From Anisus vortex (Eukaryota; Mollusca; Gastropoda; Planorbidae), in the NCBI GenBank assembly GCA_949126835.1, contig OX421500.1, forward strand, positions 23,305,367-23,369,366: a stretch of DNA of 64,000 bases. The letters are read 5' to 3'. The notes beneath the pieces are model-generated. The model ran no database searches and was not told the DNA's origin. It saw only the letters and a program-made list of their open reading frames with translations. Position numbers and translations under genes: made by a program. Positions 1 to 10,609 of the stretch are shown piece after piece. The stretch's first letter is position 1; the number at the start of each line of letters is the position of its first letter.

Positions 1-57
1 TATATATATATATATATTTTAAAACTGTTTTTATAGTTTTTCTATATTTATATACAG

Positions 58-84
58 ATGGAAAGAAATTCTTTACCACAGACG
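58..84 (+). CDS. Predicted 27-nt first coding microexon of the polymerase gene
   Basis: An acceptor-like tatacag precedes an ATG at 58, and a donor gtaaga follows at 85. The nine codons begin M-E-R-N-S. The next exon also starts directly after a tatgcag acceptor with ATG-GAA, and joining the two keeps phase 0. This is inferred from splice consensus only; translation could equally start at 247. Confidence 0.35.
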
Positions 85-246
85 GTAAGAAAAAAAAAGT
101 TTTATTCTTATAGTGTACAGGCCTACACTATTTATTTTATAATGTATAGGCCTACACTATTTATTTTATAGTGTCTAGGCTAAAGTAAGTTGTCTATTAT
201 ATATTTTAAACTGGATTTGAATTATTTTTTCTATAATTATATGCAG

Positions 247-433
247 ATGGAACCACGCAAAATATTTTCATGTACTAAGTGCACGCGGGTGTTCACCAAG
301 CTGAGTAACCTAACGTGGCATACAGATTCAGTCCACGGTAGAACACATCATAGTTACGTTATATGTGGCCGTGTCTACACCAGATTAGATAATTTAAATA
401 GACACACCAAAACTCATGCGCCGACTATTGCTG
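247..433 (+). CDS. Zinc-finger exon of the polymerase gene
   Basis: Encodes one good C2H2 finger (CTKC...H...H spacing) and a second, degenerate one that keeps CG-RVYTRLDNLNRH...H but has lost its first cysteine. The exon lies between an acceptor (atgcag, 241-246) and a donor (gtatgt at 434). It ends in phase 1, and the next exon at 576 supplies the missing two bases, giving Val-Gly-Ala. The agreement of phase supports a real 142-nt intron. The fingers may bind the element's DNA ends or target DNA; that is inference. Confidence 0.6.
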
Positions 434-575
434 GTATGTTTAACAATATTTTTTATTTATATTTTTTTATTTTTTTTTTAACTTATATGTATTGGTGAGT
501 TTATTTATAAACAACTTATAATTGTTGAATATATTTGTAATAATTTTCTTTATATATTTTTAAAAATTTCCACAG

Positions 576-1815
576 TTGGTGCGGCAGAGACACCAACAGC
601 GGCAGAGACACCAACAGCGATAGAGACACCAACAGCGGTAGAGACAACACCAATAGCGTCCACATCTACAGAGACAACAACTACACAAAAAAGGAAGGCA
701 AATAATGATTTAGATAACACCAGTAAAAGACAATTATTAGACCTTACCGTATTAGACAGCCAACATAATGACGTTGATTTAATGGACATTCAAGACGAAC
801 TTGACTTGTTAGATCATTTGCCACAAGACATAAAGGAAACAGTTATGGATCATTGGAATTCTCTACAAACGCACCATAACATCCACAAGCACATTTCAAC
901 CTATAATTATTTCCATAGTCCCTTAAGTAAACATCCCATTGACTGGCAGACACTACTAACAGACCAACTATTCACACAACAAACAAAACGATACAAAATA
1001 AATTACAGTCACCATCTCATTTTAAGACATAAGGAGACAAATGAACTTCGTTTTTTTCATAGCTCAGTTAACAACGCAACTGCCTTAGACACTCCAAGAC
1101 TAATTAATAATATACATGATTTTCACTCATTCATAGAACACTTAAATGAAACAGACATTTTAGATATAGGACTTCAAAACAGACCAAATACTAATTATCA
1201 GGTAGAAGCTATTCCAGCGACGACGTTCTATATCTACCACATGGAAGACTTTCCCATAGGCTGCACTCTCACAGACATACCCGATTTCATTAGACACAAT
1301 AGGGCCATACACATTTTACAATTCGACTCAAACAAAAAACCATATACAGACAATCTTTGCTTCTTTCGATGTATAGCTGCATTCAGAGGACACCCCATTA
1401 CAAACCTTAGGACACAAACAAAACAATTGTTGATGCAGTGGCAAGTCTATCGGGGTGTAGAGACCTCGAATGGGTTTAGTGGGGTTAGTTTAAAAGAGAT
1501 ACCAGATTTAGAACAGTGTTTTAGGATTAATATAGATGTATTTGAATTTAACGAGAAAGAGAAAATCGTACCAAAACTCCGGGGTGGGACTAGCTTTAAT
1601 GAGACCATGTGCCTGTTACTTTTTAAACAGTATTTCATGTACATTTCAGATATTGATGCTGTGGGGCATGCATTCTCATGTGCTAAATGCGGGAAATTGT
1701 GGCCGCTATTAAAACTATTAAAAAGGCACGAAAAGACCTGCGAGGGTGGGAAACCGAAAGATAGATATAAGGGTGGCATGTATAGACTGCAAGAGACATA
1801 TGGGAGGGCTTGTAT
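576..1815 (+). CDS. N-terminal part of the family-B polymerase
   Basis: The reading frame opens at the acceptor ccacag (ends 575) and continues past the internal Met at 782. First comes an ETPTA-type repeat (about 580-650, an 18-bp tandem), then a likely nuclear localisation patch (QKRK...SKRQ), then an N-terminal domain with the motif DNLCFFRC-AA-RG typical of this polymerase family in invertebrates. Near 1680-1745 there is a zinc-binding C-x2-C...H-x4-C module. The frame is lost around 1800-1815: the continuation, including exonuclease motif I, is in the next frame, so a one-base indel lies here. Translation past 1815 in this frame (to 1912) is spurious. Confidence 0.65.
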
Positions 1816-3201
1816 GCCCAAGGTATTGATGTCGATATCAATTATGTTTATCCCCATAGAGCAACCTTCGATTTTGAGTGCTACTTTGACGATTCAGAAG
1901 CTCGTCTGGTAGGGAACGTAACTAATTTAGTAGCAAAGCATGTACCCTTATCCTGCTCTATCGCCTCAAATGTCCCTGGCCAAGAAGGACCATTCTGCTT
2001 TATCTCAACCGGAGATGCCCAAGATTTGGTTAATAGGGCAATAAAAAAACTACAAGATATAAGTGAGGCATCTTTTGAAATTTTAGAAGACAAGTTTGAA
2101 TGGGTTTTTAAGGAGTTAGGTAGATTGATTAACCAGGCTAGTAAGAAAGCAGGGGGTGAAGAAGGGGAGGGGGCTGGGATGATTGGTAAACTCTGGGCTA
2201 GAATAGAGGGTTACTTACAACAGCTGCCAGTGATAGGATTTAATTCAGGAAAATATGATTTTAATTTAATTAAACCTTATTTTATAAAGTATTTTGTGGG
2301 ATCTCAGAACGTGGGGGAAAAGGTGGATGGGGCGACCGTTGAAGAAGACAGGGACGAGGGATTAGAAGACAAAGAGGGGTTAGAAGAAGAAGCGGGTGGT
2401 GTTCCCTATTTAGCGACAGATGAACCAACTAACTCTGACAAACAGTCCCCCTTTAATTTTGTCATTAAGAGGAATAATAATTTTATGTGCGTAGCGACAG
2501 ATGACTTAAAGTTTTTAGACATTGTTAACTATCTAGCCCCTGGGTTTAGCTATAGTAAATATCTAGCCGCCTATGACATTAAGGAAACAAAAGGTCATTT
2601 TCCGTACGAGTATGTTAGGAACTTAGGAGTACTACACGAGACTAGTTTGCCCCCACATAGTGCTTTCTTTTCATCCCTTAAGAACAGTAATATTTCAGAA
2701 GACGAATATGCTTATTGTCAAAGTATCTGGACGGAAAAGGACATGAAAACATTAAGGGATTTTTTAGTATGGTATAATAACAAAGACGTGGTTCCCTTTA
2801 TCCAAGCCTTAGAAAGACAAGTTAGTTTTTACAAGGAGCTAGGGGTTGATATTTTAAAACAAGCCGTTTCCGTCCCTGGGATAACTCTAAACTATCTTTT
2901 TAGGACAATTCCAGGTGGGGTTTACTTTTCTTTATGCGCTAAACGTGATAGGGATTTACATACAACCATCAGGAATAATATAGTTGGGGGACCGGCTATT
3001 ATATTTCATAGGTACCATGAGAAGGGTAAAACTTATGTTAAAGGGAATGGGAACAAGCCGGTCCAGGGGATCAAAGGCTTTGATGCCAATGCCCTATATT
3101 TATGGGCACTTATGCAAGAAATGCCCACCTATCGCCCCATTATTAGAAAGAGTGAGGATAGTTTTAAACCGCGTAAACAGGATTTTTATGGACAGCAGTG
3201 A
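1810..3201 (+). CDS. Exonuclease domain and polymerase motif A, ending at a premature TGA
   Basis: Carries the 3'-5' proofreading exonuclease: Exo I FDFECYFD, Exo II GFNSGKYDFN and Exo III YNNKDVV. A family-B motif A, KGFDANALYLWAL, follows near the end, in the position of the usual DxxSLYP. An acidic, low-complexity insert (EEDRDEGLEDKEG region, about 2330-2400) separates Exo II from the next block. The frame stops at TGA 3199-3201, but the same frame continues after it with conserved family text (EWLAWISHTT), so the stop is a lesion and not the true end. Confidence 0.75.
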   Translation: MYAQGIDVDINYVYPHRATFDFECYFDDSEARLVGNVTNLVAKHVPLSCSIASNVPGQEGPFCFISTGDAQDLVNRAIKKLQDISEASFEILEDKFEWVFKELGRLINQASKKAGGEEGEGAGMIGKLWARIEGYLQQLPVIGFNSGKYDFNLIKPYFIKYFVGSQNVGEKVDGATVEEDRDEGLEDKEGLEEEAGGVPYLATDEPTNSDKQSPFNFVIKRNNNFMCVATDDLKFLDIVNYLAPGFSYSKYLAAYDIKETKGHFPYEYVRNLGVLHETSLPPHSAFFSSLKNSNISEDEYAYCQSIWTEKDMKTLRDFLVWYNNKDVVPFIQALERQVSFYKELGVDILKQAVSVPGITLNYLFRTIPGGVYFSLCAKRDRDLHTTIRNNIVGGPAIIFHRYHEKGKTYVKGNGNKPVQGIKGFDANALYLWALMQEMPTYRPIIRKSEDSFKPRKQDFYGQQ

Positions 3202-4860
3202 AGGGAATGGTTAGCTTGGATTTCCCATACGACACAAAGGAAACTAAAGACAGAGGACACAAATGGAGAAATGCGCTTATGAAATGGGTTCATTAGAGTA
3301 GATGGGTGGGACGCGAAGTCTAGGACAGTATATCAGTTTCATGGCTGCTTGTTTCATGGACATCGACCAGAGTGCCCTATTACCAAAGATAGAGACGTTA
3401 ATCCCAAAAATGACAAACCTTTCACAGAGTTGTTTGCGAAGACAGAAGAAATTAGTACTTACTTGAGAGAGACAATTAAAGTTAATCTAGTGGAAATGTG
3501 TGAGTGTGAATGGAAACATTGTAAAAAGACTGATCCTAGTGTGAAAGATTTTGTAGCTGACTTCAAGACGTTTTCAGCGAGTCTCGTTGCCCCGACATAT
3601 AATAAATTCAAAGGTCCCATGACAGAGAAACAGATCCTCGATGCTGTTAAAAATGAGACCTTCTTTGGACTGATTGAGGCTGACCTTAATGTTCCTGACC
3701 ATTTGAAAGACCATTTTAGTGAGATGACACCTATTTTTAAAAACACATCTGTTGGTAGAGACGACATCGGCCCTTTCATGCGCGAGTACGCAGAGCAAAA
3801 CAAGCTCTTATCGTCCGCTCGACGGACTCTAGTGGGTTCATATAAAGGGGAAAAGATTTTATTAGCGACACCTTTATTAAAGTGGTATTTAGAACATGGG
3901 TTGGAGGTAACCAAAATTTATCAGATCATAGAGTATAATCCTAATGCATGTTTCAAGTCCTTTGGGGAAAAGGTGTCTGACGCGCGACGCAAAGACGATA
4001 GTGACCCTAATTACACGATAACTAGTGAGACGATGAAATTGTTAGGAAACGCGGCGTACGGCAAGACACTGACAAACAAAGCAAGACACGCGGACATGAC
4101 TTATTGCTGCGGTGACGCGACTGGTAAATTAGTAAATAGTCCGCTCTTTAAAAAAATGACAAAGCTAGGCGACGCGGACATTTTTAAAGTAGAGATGTTA
4201 AAGAAAAATATAAATTGGGATCTCCCTCTTCAGATAGGTTTTTTTGTTTATCAATACGCGAAACTTAGGATGTTGGCATTTTATTATGATTTCCTAGACA
4301 CGTACATTGAGAGGGCCGACTTTCAACTCTGTGAGATGGATACGGACAGTTTATATTTAGCGCTTAGTGCCCCTGACTTGACTGATGTTGTTAGACCCAA
4401 CAAAAGACAGAACTTTTACAAAGAACACGACAACTGGTTCCCCTCTGAATTTTGTGAAAAACACAAAGAGGTGTTTGGCAGTGATAAGGGTACTGTAAAG
4501 TGTCAGGCATGTAGGGCTAGGAAACTTTATGAAAAGAGAACGCCGGGGTTGTTTAAATTAGAGTATGAAGGGGTGGGTATGGTCTCGCTATGCAGCAAAA
4601 CTTACCACTGCTTCGGCGAGAATAACACAAATAATAAAACATCCACGAAAGGTTTGTCGAAACATCACAACCCATTAGACATCACACATTTCAGGCACGT
4701 ACTCAACACACAAAAAGCGGGGGGTGGTACAAATATAGGATTCAAAACACATCAAAACGCAGTCTTTACATACACACAACATCGCAGTTCACTTTCATAT
4801 TTCTATATCAAAAGACAAGTACAAGCAGACGCATTTACAACCATACCACTAGACATTTAA
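3202..4860 (+). CDS. Polymerase palm/fingers/thumb region with motifs B and C and the natural C-terminus
   Basis: Same frame as the preceding segment. A second TGA lies at 3280-3282, followed by RVDGWDAKSRTVYQFHGC, a block conserved in this polymerase group. Downstream are motif B (KLLGNAAYGKT) and motif C (EMDTDSLYLAL) with the catalytic Asp pair position intact. The C-terminal TPGLFKLEYEG...SKTY and KRQVQADAFTTIPLDI blocks resemble related invertebrate copies, so the TAA at 4858-4860 looks like the natural stop. The open stretch 3349-4860 alone gives 503 codons with no disruption, so decay is modest. Confidence 0.8.
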
Positions 4861-5340
4861 TTAGTTTTGGAGTGTTTAGGGCATACACACATACTACACT
4901 TAGGGGCCGACATTGACAGACATTGGACTGTGATAAGATTGTAAAAAAGCACTGTGATAAGATTGTAAAATAAAAATTGTCTTCTGATGTACATACATTA
5001 TACTGTATATATGTATTGATATAAATAAACTTGTTTCATTGCTATTGTATATATGTATTGGATTATGTATTTCTATTGTATATTACAAATAAACTTGTTT
5101 ATTACCATGATATTATTAATAAATGAACTTGTTTGATTGCTATTGTATATTACAAATAAACTTGTTCCCTTGCTATCAATGAACTTGTTTTGATGTACAC
5201 ACCATGATATTATCAATAAACTTTTTTGTTTGCTGTAAATACAATAATCATTACAAATAATGGTTGAAAAAAAAAGGAGCATTACGGTATAATAAACTCA
5301 ATATATAATTTAAACCTATTTTTTGTTTTTTATCTATATG
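4861..5340 (+). repeat. 3' flank of the polymerase with repeated aataaactt polyadenylation-like units
   Basis: No coding potential. The block attacaaataaacttgttt recurs with variants at about 5020-5230, each copy containing an AATAAA hexamer. It may provide redundant polyadenylation signals for the polymerase gene, or may simply be a decaying tandem repeat. Confidence 0.5.
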
Positions 5341-5379
5341 TTGTACTGTTGTCCTTGTTGTTGTAGATATCTTTAATAA

Positions 5380-5680
5380 AATCATGTGATCAAAATCACA
5401 AGTAATAATAAAATCACGTGTAAAATCTCTACACAAAAATAAACCACATGTAATAATTAAAACATGTGATGAAATCAATATTAATAATGAAACCACACAC
5501 ACATAAACCACCTGATCAAATCACGTGCAATACTATAATTAATACCACACATAAACAATCACGTGATCAAATCACGTGCTAACAAATAACACGAGGAACC
5601 GCCATCTTGGTTCCACCATCTTTAATAATACCACACAAAAATCACGTGATCAAATCACGTGTACTACCACAAAATAACAA
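5380..5680. repeat. Cluster of CACGTG/CATGTG palindromes (E-box-like)
   Basis: The half-palindromic unit tcacgtgatcaaatcacgtg and shorter relatives (aatcacgtg, aaaacatgtgatgaaatc) occur repeatedly, interspersed with accacacataaa. Each core is a perfect E-box, CACGTG or a variant. Two copies of cgccatcttgg fall in or next to the cluster and a third follows near 5907. No gene is seen in the block. Confidence 0.7.
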
Positions 5681-5699
5681 CACGACAAGACGCCATCTT

Positions 5700-5825
5700 G
5701 GTTCAACTGAGGAGCGGGGTCAATTGAGGAGTGGGGTCAACTGAGGAGCGGGGTCAACTGAGGAGCGGGGTCAACTGAGGAGTGGGGTCAACTGAGGAGC
5801 GGGGTCACCTGAGGAGCGGGGTCAA
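5700..5825. repeat. Tandem array of ~18-bp units (caactgaggagcggggt)
   Basis: Seven or so head-to-tail copies of a unit caactgaggagcggggt with few substitutions (gcg/gtg and caa/cac variants). It grades on the right into the aaaggtcac repeats. Confidence 0.85.
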
Positions 5826-6020
5826 AAGGTCAATAGGTCAAAAGGTCACTGGGTCAAAAGGTCACTAGGTCAAAGGTCACGACCGGTCTATAACAACACG
5901 ATAAGACGCCATCTTGGATGACGCCACTTCCGGTACAACGACTTCCGGTACAACGACTTCCGGGGTCAAAGGTCACTTCCGGGTCAAAGGTCACGGCCCG
6001 GTCAAAGGTCAAAGGTCAAC
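5826..6020. repeat. aaaggtcac / acttccggt short repeats
   Basis: Direct repeats of caaaaggtcac and of acttccggtacaacg alternate here. The block ends in ggagcgtaggagcggctcc, a short imperfect hairpin. No ORF. Confidence 0.7.
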
Positions 6021-6060
6021 CGAGGAGCGTAGGAGCGGCTCCTCAAATAATAATCGAAAA

Positions 6061-6138
6061 GACCATTATACACTACTCATAGATTATATATAGTATATAG
6101 CTTATAGTATAACCATAGGTTATATATAGTATATAGCT
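6061..6138. repeat. 36-bp minisatellite, left part interrupted by element 1
   Basis: Two copies of a 36-bp unit (core tatatagtatatagctta, then gtataaccatag) that resumes at 20635 on the other side of element 1. The last five bases, TAGCT (6134-6138), are the left target-site duplication. Confidence 0.85.
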
Positions 6139-7411
6139 TGTCACGACGTGGCAATTGAGAGGGGGGTAATAATGGCTGGTTGTCTTAGAGGTATGAGGTG
6201 CCGATGCTGTGGTTGACCTGGAATATTTATTTGTTCTCTACTGGCTCGCTTAGATGTTGTTAAACACACACAAACAGACAGTTCTAAGTTAGGCAAGCAA
6301 GTTTCTGGTTACGTTTCAGGTGTTTATTTATGATTCAATTTCAATATCCAATGATGAAATACACATACTAACATGCAGGGGAGATACAATGCTTGAGATA
6401 TATGCACAGGAACGTCTAACACTCAATATACTGTGTTGTTGCGGAATCCAAGTTTAGGCTACGTAACTATAAAGAGGAAATTACGATTACTGGCTAAGTA
6501 TCTGCAAGTCCAAGTAACAATTCGGGAGCTAGACCAAAACGATGTATCTAGCTCGGGAGCTGGGAGAGATCTGCTTTAGTTTAGTTGGGCGGGCTTTTTC
6601 GTGGACACTAGTCACCTGACCCAAGGTTAATTTGGTTGGCTTACATTTAATTACATCCTATTCTCATTGGCTAGATTGAATATACATTTGCATAAGAAAA
6701 GCTTATTGGAGCCAAAAATGGATTGGGGGTCGGGGTTGCGAGGGCGGAAAGGGGGGGGGAGAGGTCTAGATGAAAGACAATTTATACAGACGTCATGCTG
6801 AGTGGGGGAATTTATTTCCCTTGGGTAGAATTTTAAGTAGTTAACTCAAGTGGCTGGGGGGGGGGTTTCGGACGAGAATTAGTATATGTGTGCGAACTGG
6901 GTTCTTTGGTCAACGCTCAGGGAACGACCGTCTCAAAGCAATTGCATAACATGCCGCTAAGCTGAGGGGATATAAAAAGGGGGTGGGGGTGGCGGGGACG
7001 CGAAGAGGGGGTTTGAGTGAGGGATCGAGTAATGACTGTCTACACATGCGTTAAAATAGCACAAGATATAAATACATTAAGACATGATATGAATACATTA
7101 ATATAGCATAGGATAAAATATATACATTCTAACTAACACATTCGTACCCATTCAACCAAGATGTAGTACCAGGTTGAATCGTATTAGTCAGTAGACTCTG
7201 AATTTGGGCGTAGTACAAGAGTATAGTGAAGGGTAGAGAAACAGGTGAGAAAGAGTGATGGGGAGATGTAATTGCGTAAGGGAGGGAGAAGATAGTGACG
7301 TCAGACTAACCTTCTCTCTATTCTAGCTAACTTAAGCTAATCTAAGGTTCTAGTTATACACTGCTATCTATCTAAGTGCTAATAGTCACTATTAAATCCA
7401 GAATTGTGACA
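6139..7411 (-). repeat. Element 1, 3' LTR (left in the window), 1273 bp
   Basis: Begins TGTCACGACG and ends TTGTGACA. It matches the split right-hand LTR over its full length apart from a few substitutions and one or two G-tract length changes. G-rich runs (about 6745-6760 and 6855-6870) are the main length variation. The promoter inside it should direct transcription leftwards. Confidence 0.9.
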
Positions 7412-7455
7412 TCCCTCCGGGCCAATTTGGAATACACTTGAGAGTGGATTCATAC

Positions 7456-8482
7456 CTAATTTACTGAGTCTGAGGCCGGGGTTTGAGTGGTGTCGGTGGG
7501 GCCTGAGTCAGGGGCGGGATCTGAGTCAGAGTACCGGGACAGGAAATCTGCGAGATGGTGTTCCTTCCCGGACTGGTAGATGGTCTGGAAGCTGTACTGT
7601 GACAGGGTGAGGGAGTACCTCATTAACCTTCTGTTTAGGATTGTTTGCACATGCGAGAAACGTGAGGGGTTGGTGGTCTGTGTGGAGGATAAAATGGCGA
7701 CCGTATAGGTATACGTGGAACTTCTCAATTCCAAACACAAGAGCCCAACATTCTAGCTCAGAAGTACTGTAATTCATCTGAGTGGCATTGAGCTTACGCG
7801 AGGCATATGCTACGGGAAACAGCATATTATCGTGCTCCGGGTCGGGTTGTAGCAGGGCCGCGCCGACGGCGCGTCCACGAGCGTCGCACTTCAATACGTA
7901 GGGGCGGGTCGGGTCAGGCAGACGGAGTATGGGTTTACTAGTGAGAGCAGCCTTCAGTTGGTCGAACGCTAGCTGGCATTCTGTTGACCAGGTGACTTTT
8001 TCCGGGAGGTTTTTCCGCGTCAAGTCTGTTAAAGGGGCCGCGATGCTATTGTATTGCGGTATGAACCTTTGGTAATACCCTGTTAGTCCTAGAAGGGACC
8101 TTATACCTGATTTGGTGGTGGGCTGAGGGGCTAACTTAATTTTCTCTACTTTGGTTTCGTCTGGCATTATTTTGTTCTTTTCGATCATGTGACCTAAGAA
8201 TTTCAGTTTATTGAAACCTACCATGCATTTCGACGGCCTGGCGGTTAGGCCGGTTTCGCGGAGTCTAGCTAGTAGAGCGGTTATCGTTTCCACATGTTCT
8301 GCCCAGGTGGGCGTGGCTATCAAGATGTCATCCACGAAGTGGGTGATCCCAGGTCGGTCAATTGGCTGGATCAGTTTTCGCATCATGCGAGTGAACACGG
8401 AGGGGGAATTGTTTAGGCCAAGGGGACGGTTTGGAATTCGAAGTGGCCTTGGCCGGTGGTAAAGGCGAGGTAAGGGCGGCAC
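7456..8482 (-). pseudogene. pol: Element 1 pol: reverse transcriptase palm/thumb and RNase H
   Basis: Contains the RT catalytic motif FVDDILI (FxDD box), then TGYYQRFIP and the RNase H domain with CDARGRAVGAAL, SELECWALVFGIEKFH and LHTDHQPLTF, which supply the acidic catalytic residues. Two frameshifts spoil it. One near 8420 lies between QTVP and LGLNNSP and looks like one missing base. The other near 7625, after the ANNPK stretch, puts the RNase H tail (RRLMRYSLTLSQY...ADFLSRYSDSD) in another frame, ending at 7456. Pol ends just before the left LTR, as expected for an order with RNase H last. Confidence 0.88.
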
Positions 8483-9984
8483 TTCTCTTCCACTTCTATT
8501 TGGAAGAACCCCTTGCTAAGGTCAAACTTGGAAAAGTATTGAGCGTTGCTCAGTTTTGAAAATAGTAAATCAGGGTCTGGCATGGGCTCGACTTGAAATT
8601 CAGTGACTGCGTTTAACCGGCGGAAATCTACGCACATGCGGTGAGATCCGTCTGATTTCTTTACTAATACTATCGGCGCATTGTATGGGGAGGTTGAACT
8701 CGCGATGATGTTATGGGCTAACAGATAATTGATTTCTTTCTCAGTGACGTCCAGTTTGGCGTGGGGCATAGCATATGGCTTGACCGTAATGGGTCGCGGG
8801 TCCGTGACTTTCATGGTGAACGTCTCTAAGTTAGTACGTCCTGGGGTGTCAGTTAGCACATCTGAGTGTGAGGAAAGTAAGTTTTTGACTGTTTTGATCT
8901 GTTCAGGGGTTAAGAGGGGACAGATTCCTACGTCATCCATGGTTTCTCCCTTATGTAAGGGAAACGCGGTCAGTGAGTCATCGGCTTCTGTTTCTTCCGC
9001 GATGGCGGTTGCTACAAGGGGCGTATCGTCGAGTGGGCGTTCGAGGTATTGTTTTAGCAGGTTGATGTGGAACAGTTTGTCTATGTTTCCGACTTTGATG
9101 AGGTAGTTAGTGCCTGAGAGCTTTTTTGTAACTGGGTAGGGGCCCCTCCATGCTAACTGGAGTTTGTTGTAAGAGGAGGGGAGGAGCAGTAGTGCCTTAT
9201 CGCCCGGAGCCAGAGAGCGTTCTTTGGCCCGCCGATTGTATAGTTTCTCCTGTTTCTCCCTCTCCTTGGCTAAGTGTTTTGAGGCGATAGTGTGGACAGT
9301 GTTAAGCCTAGCCTTTAAGTTGTTGATGTAGGCGTGGACGGAGAGTTCTTCGGGATGCGGGGAAGGATTAGTCCAGGCGCGCTTGAGGAGTTCTAGAGGC
9401 CCACGGGGTTGGGAACCGAATAGCATCTCATAGGGAGTGTAGCCTAGAGTAGAATGGGGGGTAGACCGATATGCGAATAAGGCTGTGGGGAGGAGTGTGT
9501 CCCACTCATCCAGAGGGCCATCGACGGTTTTCTTTAACAGCCCGATTAAAGTTTGGTTAAAACGTTCGACTAGCCCATTGCATTGAGGGTGGTAGGGGGA
9601 GGATCGGATGTGGGTGGTGTTCATTATGTGCAGCGCTTCTCTCATCAGTGTACCGGTGAATTGGGGCCCGTTATCGGAGAGTAGGACTTCGGGAAACCCC
9701 ACTCTCGTGAAAATGGTAAACAGTGCCTCGGCCACGTGTTTCGCGTCCTCTTTCGGCAACGCTACCGCTTCCGGCCAATTGGTGGCCTGACATATCACGC
9801 AGAGTATGAACCTGTTCTTCTTACGTGTTATGGAAAGTGGCCCGAGGAGGTCTACTGACACCCGCTGAAAGGGTGTGTCGGTCACCGGGTGTTTACCTAA
9901 CGGTACTGGTTTAGTGTGGTGGGCCTTGGACATGAGCTGGCATTGGTGGCATGACGCTACAAATCGTTTGATCTCATTGTGCAT
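8413..9984 (-). pseudogene. pol: Element 1 pol: integrase core plus N-terminal half of reverse transcriptase
   Basis: A 523-codon stretch reading integrase first: the CHQC half of the zinc finger, SVDLLGPL (first D), LLSDNGPQFTG (second D) and HPQCNGLVERF (E), then a GPY/F-type module (WRGPYPVTKKL) and LFHINLLKQY. It then runs directly into the RT: a pre-RT SDVLTDTPGRT segment, SPYNAPIVLVKKSDG, CVDFRRLN and motif A FSKFDLSKGFFQIEV. This continuous integrase-to-RT reading proves the inverted pol order. Entry from the previous segment needs a frame change near 10000, and exit one near 8420. Confidence 0.92.
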
Positions 9985-10609
9985 GCCGGCCAGTGGAAAT
10001 AATGGGTGATTTTGTTGATTGTGGACCCTTGCCCTTGGTGACCACCCAGGGTTGAGTCGTGGGCCGCCTCCATTACTTGTCTACGGTAGGGACCGGGAAT
10101 GATGAGCTGGTCTCTGACCGATCCGTCAGGGAGGCTGGACCGTCGGAACAGTCGTTTCCCTTTTTGAATAAACGAGTGGGGTTTCGGGGGGTCTGGGTTT
10201 TGACCGACCTTAGCGAACAGTGGGGCCAGGGTCGAGTCTTCCTGTTGGGCCCGCAGGAATTCGTGGGCCGTGGGGGATTCCTCGAGAGGGTGGGGAACGG
10301 GGTCAGGGTGCGCGCGTGTGGCCACTGAGGCTAGGGGAGGGAGGGGGACATCGGCAAGGTTGACGTATCGTTCCCCCAGGATGACGTCATAGGGTAATTT
10401 GGCTCGGACTGCTAAGGTAGCCGTGCCAGTGTATGGTTGTGACTTGATGTGAACCTTGGCGGTTGGGAGGGACTCAACTTCTCCCGTTACCACTCTATAT
10501 TGGATTGACTCGCCGGTGTAATCGGAGGGACTCACGAAGGAGGTCTTAGCGAACCCATCGAACTGGCATCCTGAGTCGAGAAGGGCCCTGGCTCTTTTAG
10601 AGTTGATCT
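9957..10609 (-). pseudogene. pol: Element 1 pol: aspartic protease and integrase zinc-finger start
   Basis: The protease active site LLDSG is at 10569-10583, upstream of the first Met of the open frame, so this segment must be reached by frameshifting from gag and not by its own start. LPYDVILGERY follows as the protease C-terminal part (the ILGxD-like position). The HHCC finger begins at AAHDSTLGGHQGQGS. Relative to gag the frame is -1, which fits programmed -1 frameshifting, although I see no canonical slippery heptamer. The frame breaks at WPAC near 10000, where one base appears lost from the WPGM that the next frame continues. Confidence 0.85.

Larger units (their letters stand above)
58..4860 (+). 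pseudogene. Decayed, spliced family-B DNA polymerase gene (protein-primed, Polinton/Maverick-like)
   Basis: Whole locus of a type-B DNA polymerase of the protein-primed viral/organellar class (DNA_pol_B_2). Parts in order: microexon 58-84, zinc-finger exon 247-433, then a long exon from 576 with a T/P-rich linker, a basic KRK...KR patch, an N-terminal domain, a Cys/His finger, 3'-5' exonuclease motifs and polymerase motifs A, B and C. Breaks: a frameshift near 1812 and two in-frame TGA codons at 3199-3201 and 3280-3282. Both TGAs could be CGA decay. The zinc fingers and predicted introns are unusual for a simple mobile-element polymerase. No integrase, capsid or terminal repeat is visible, so whether this is part of a larger element truncated by the window edge, or an integrated remnant, is open. 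Confidence 0.8.
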
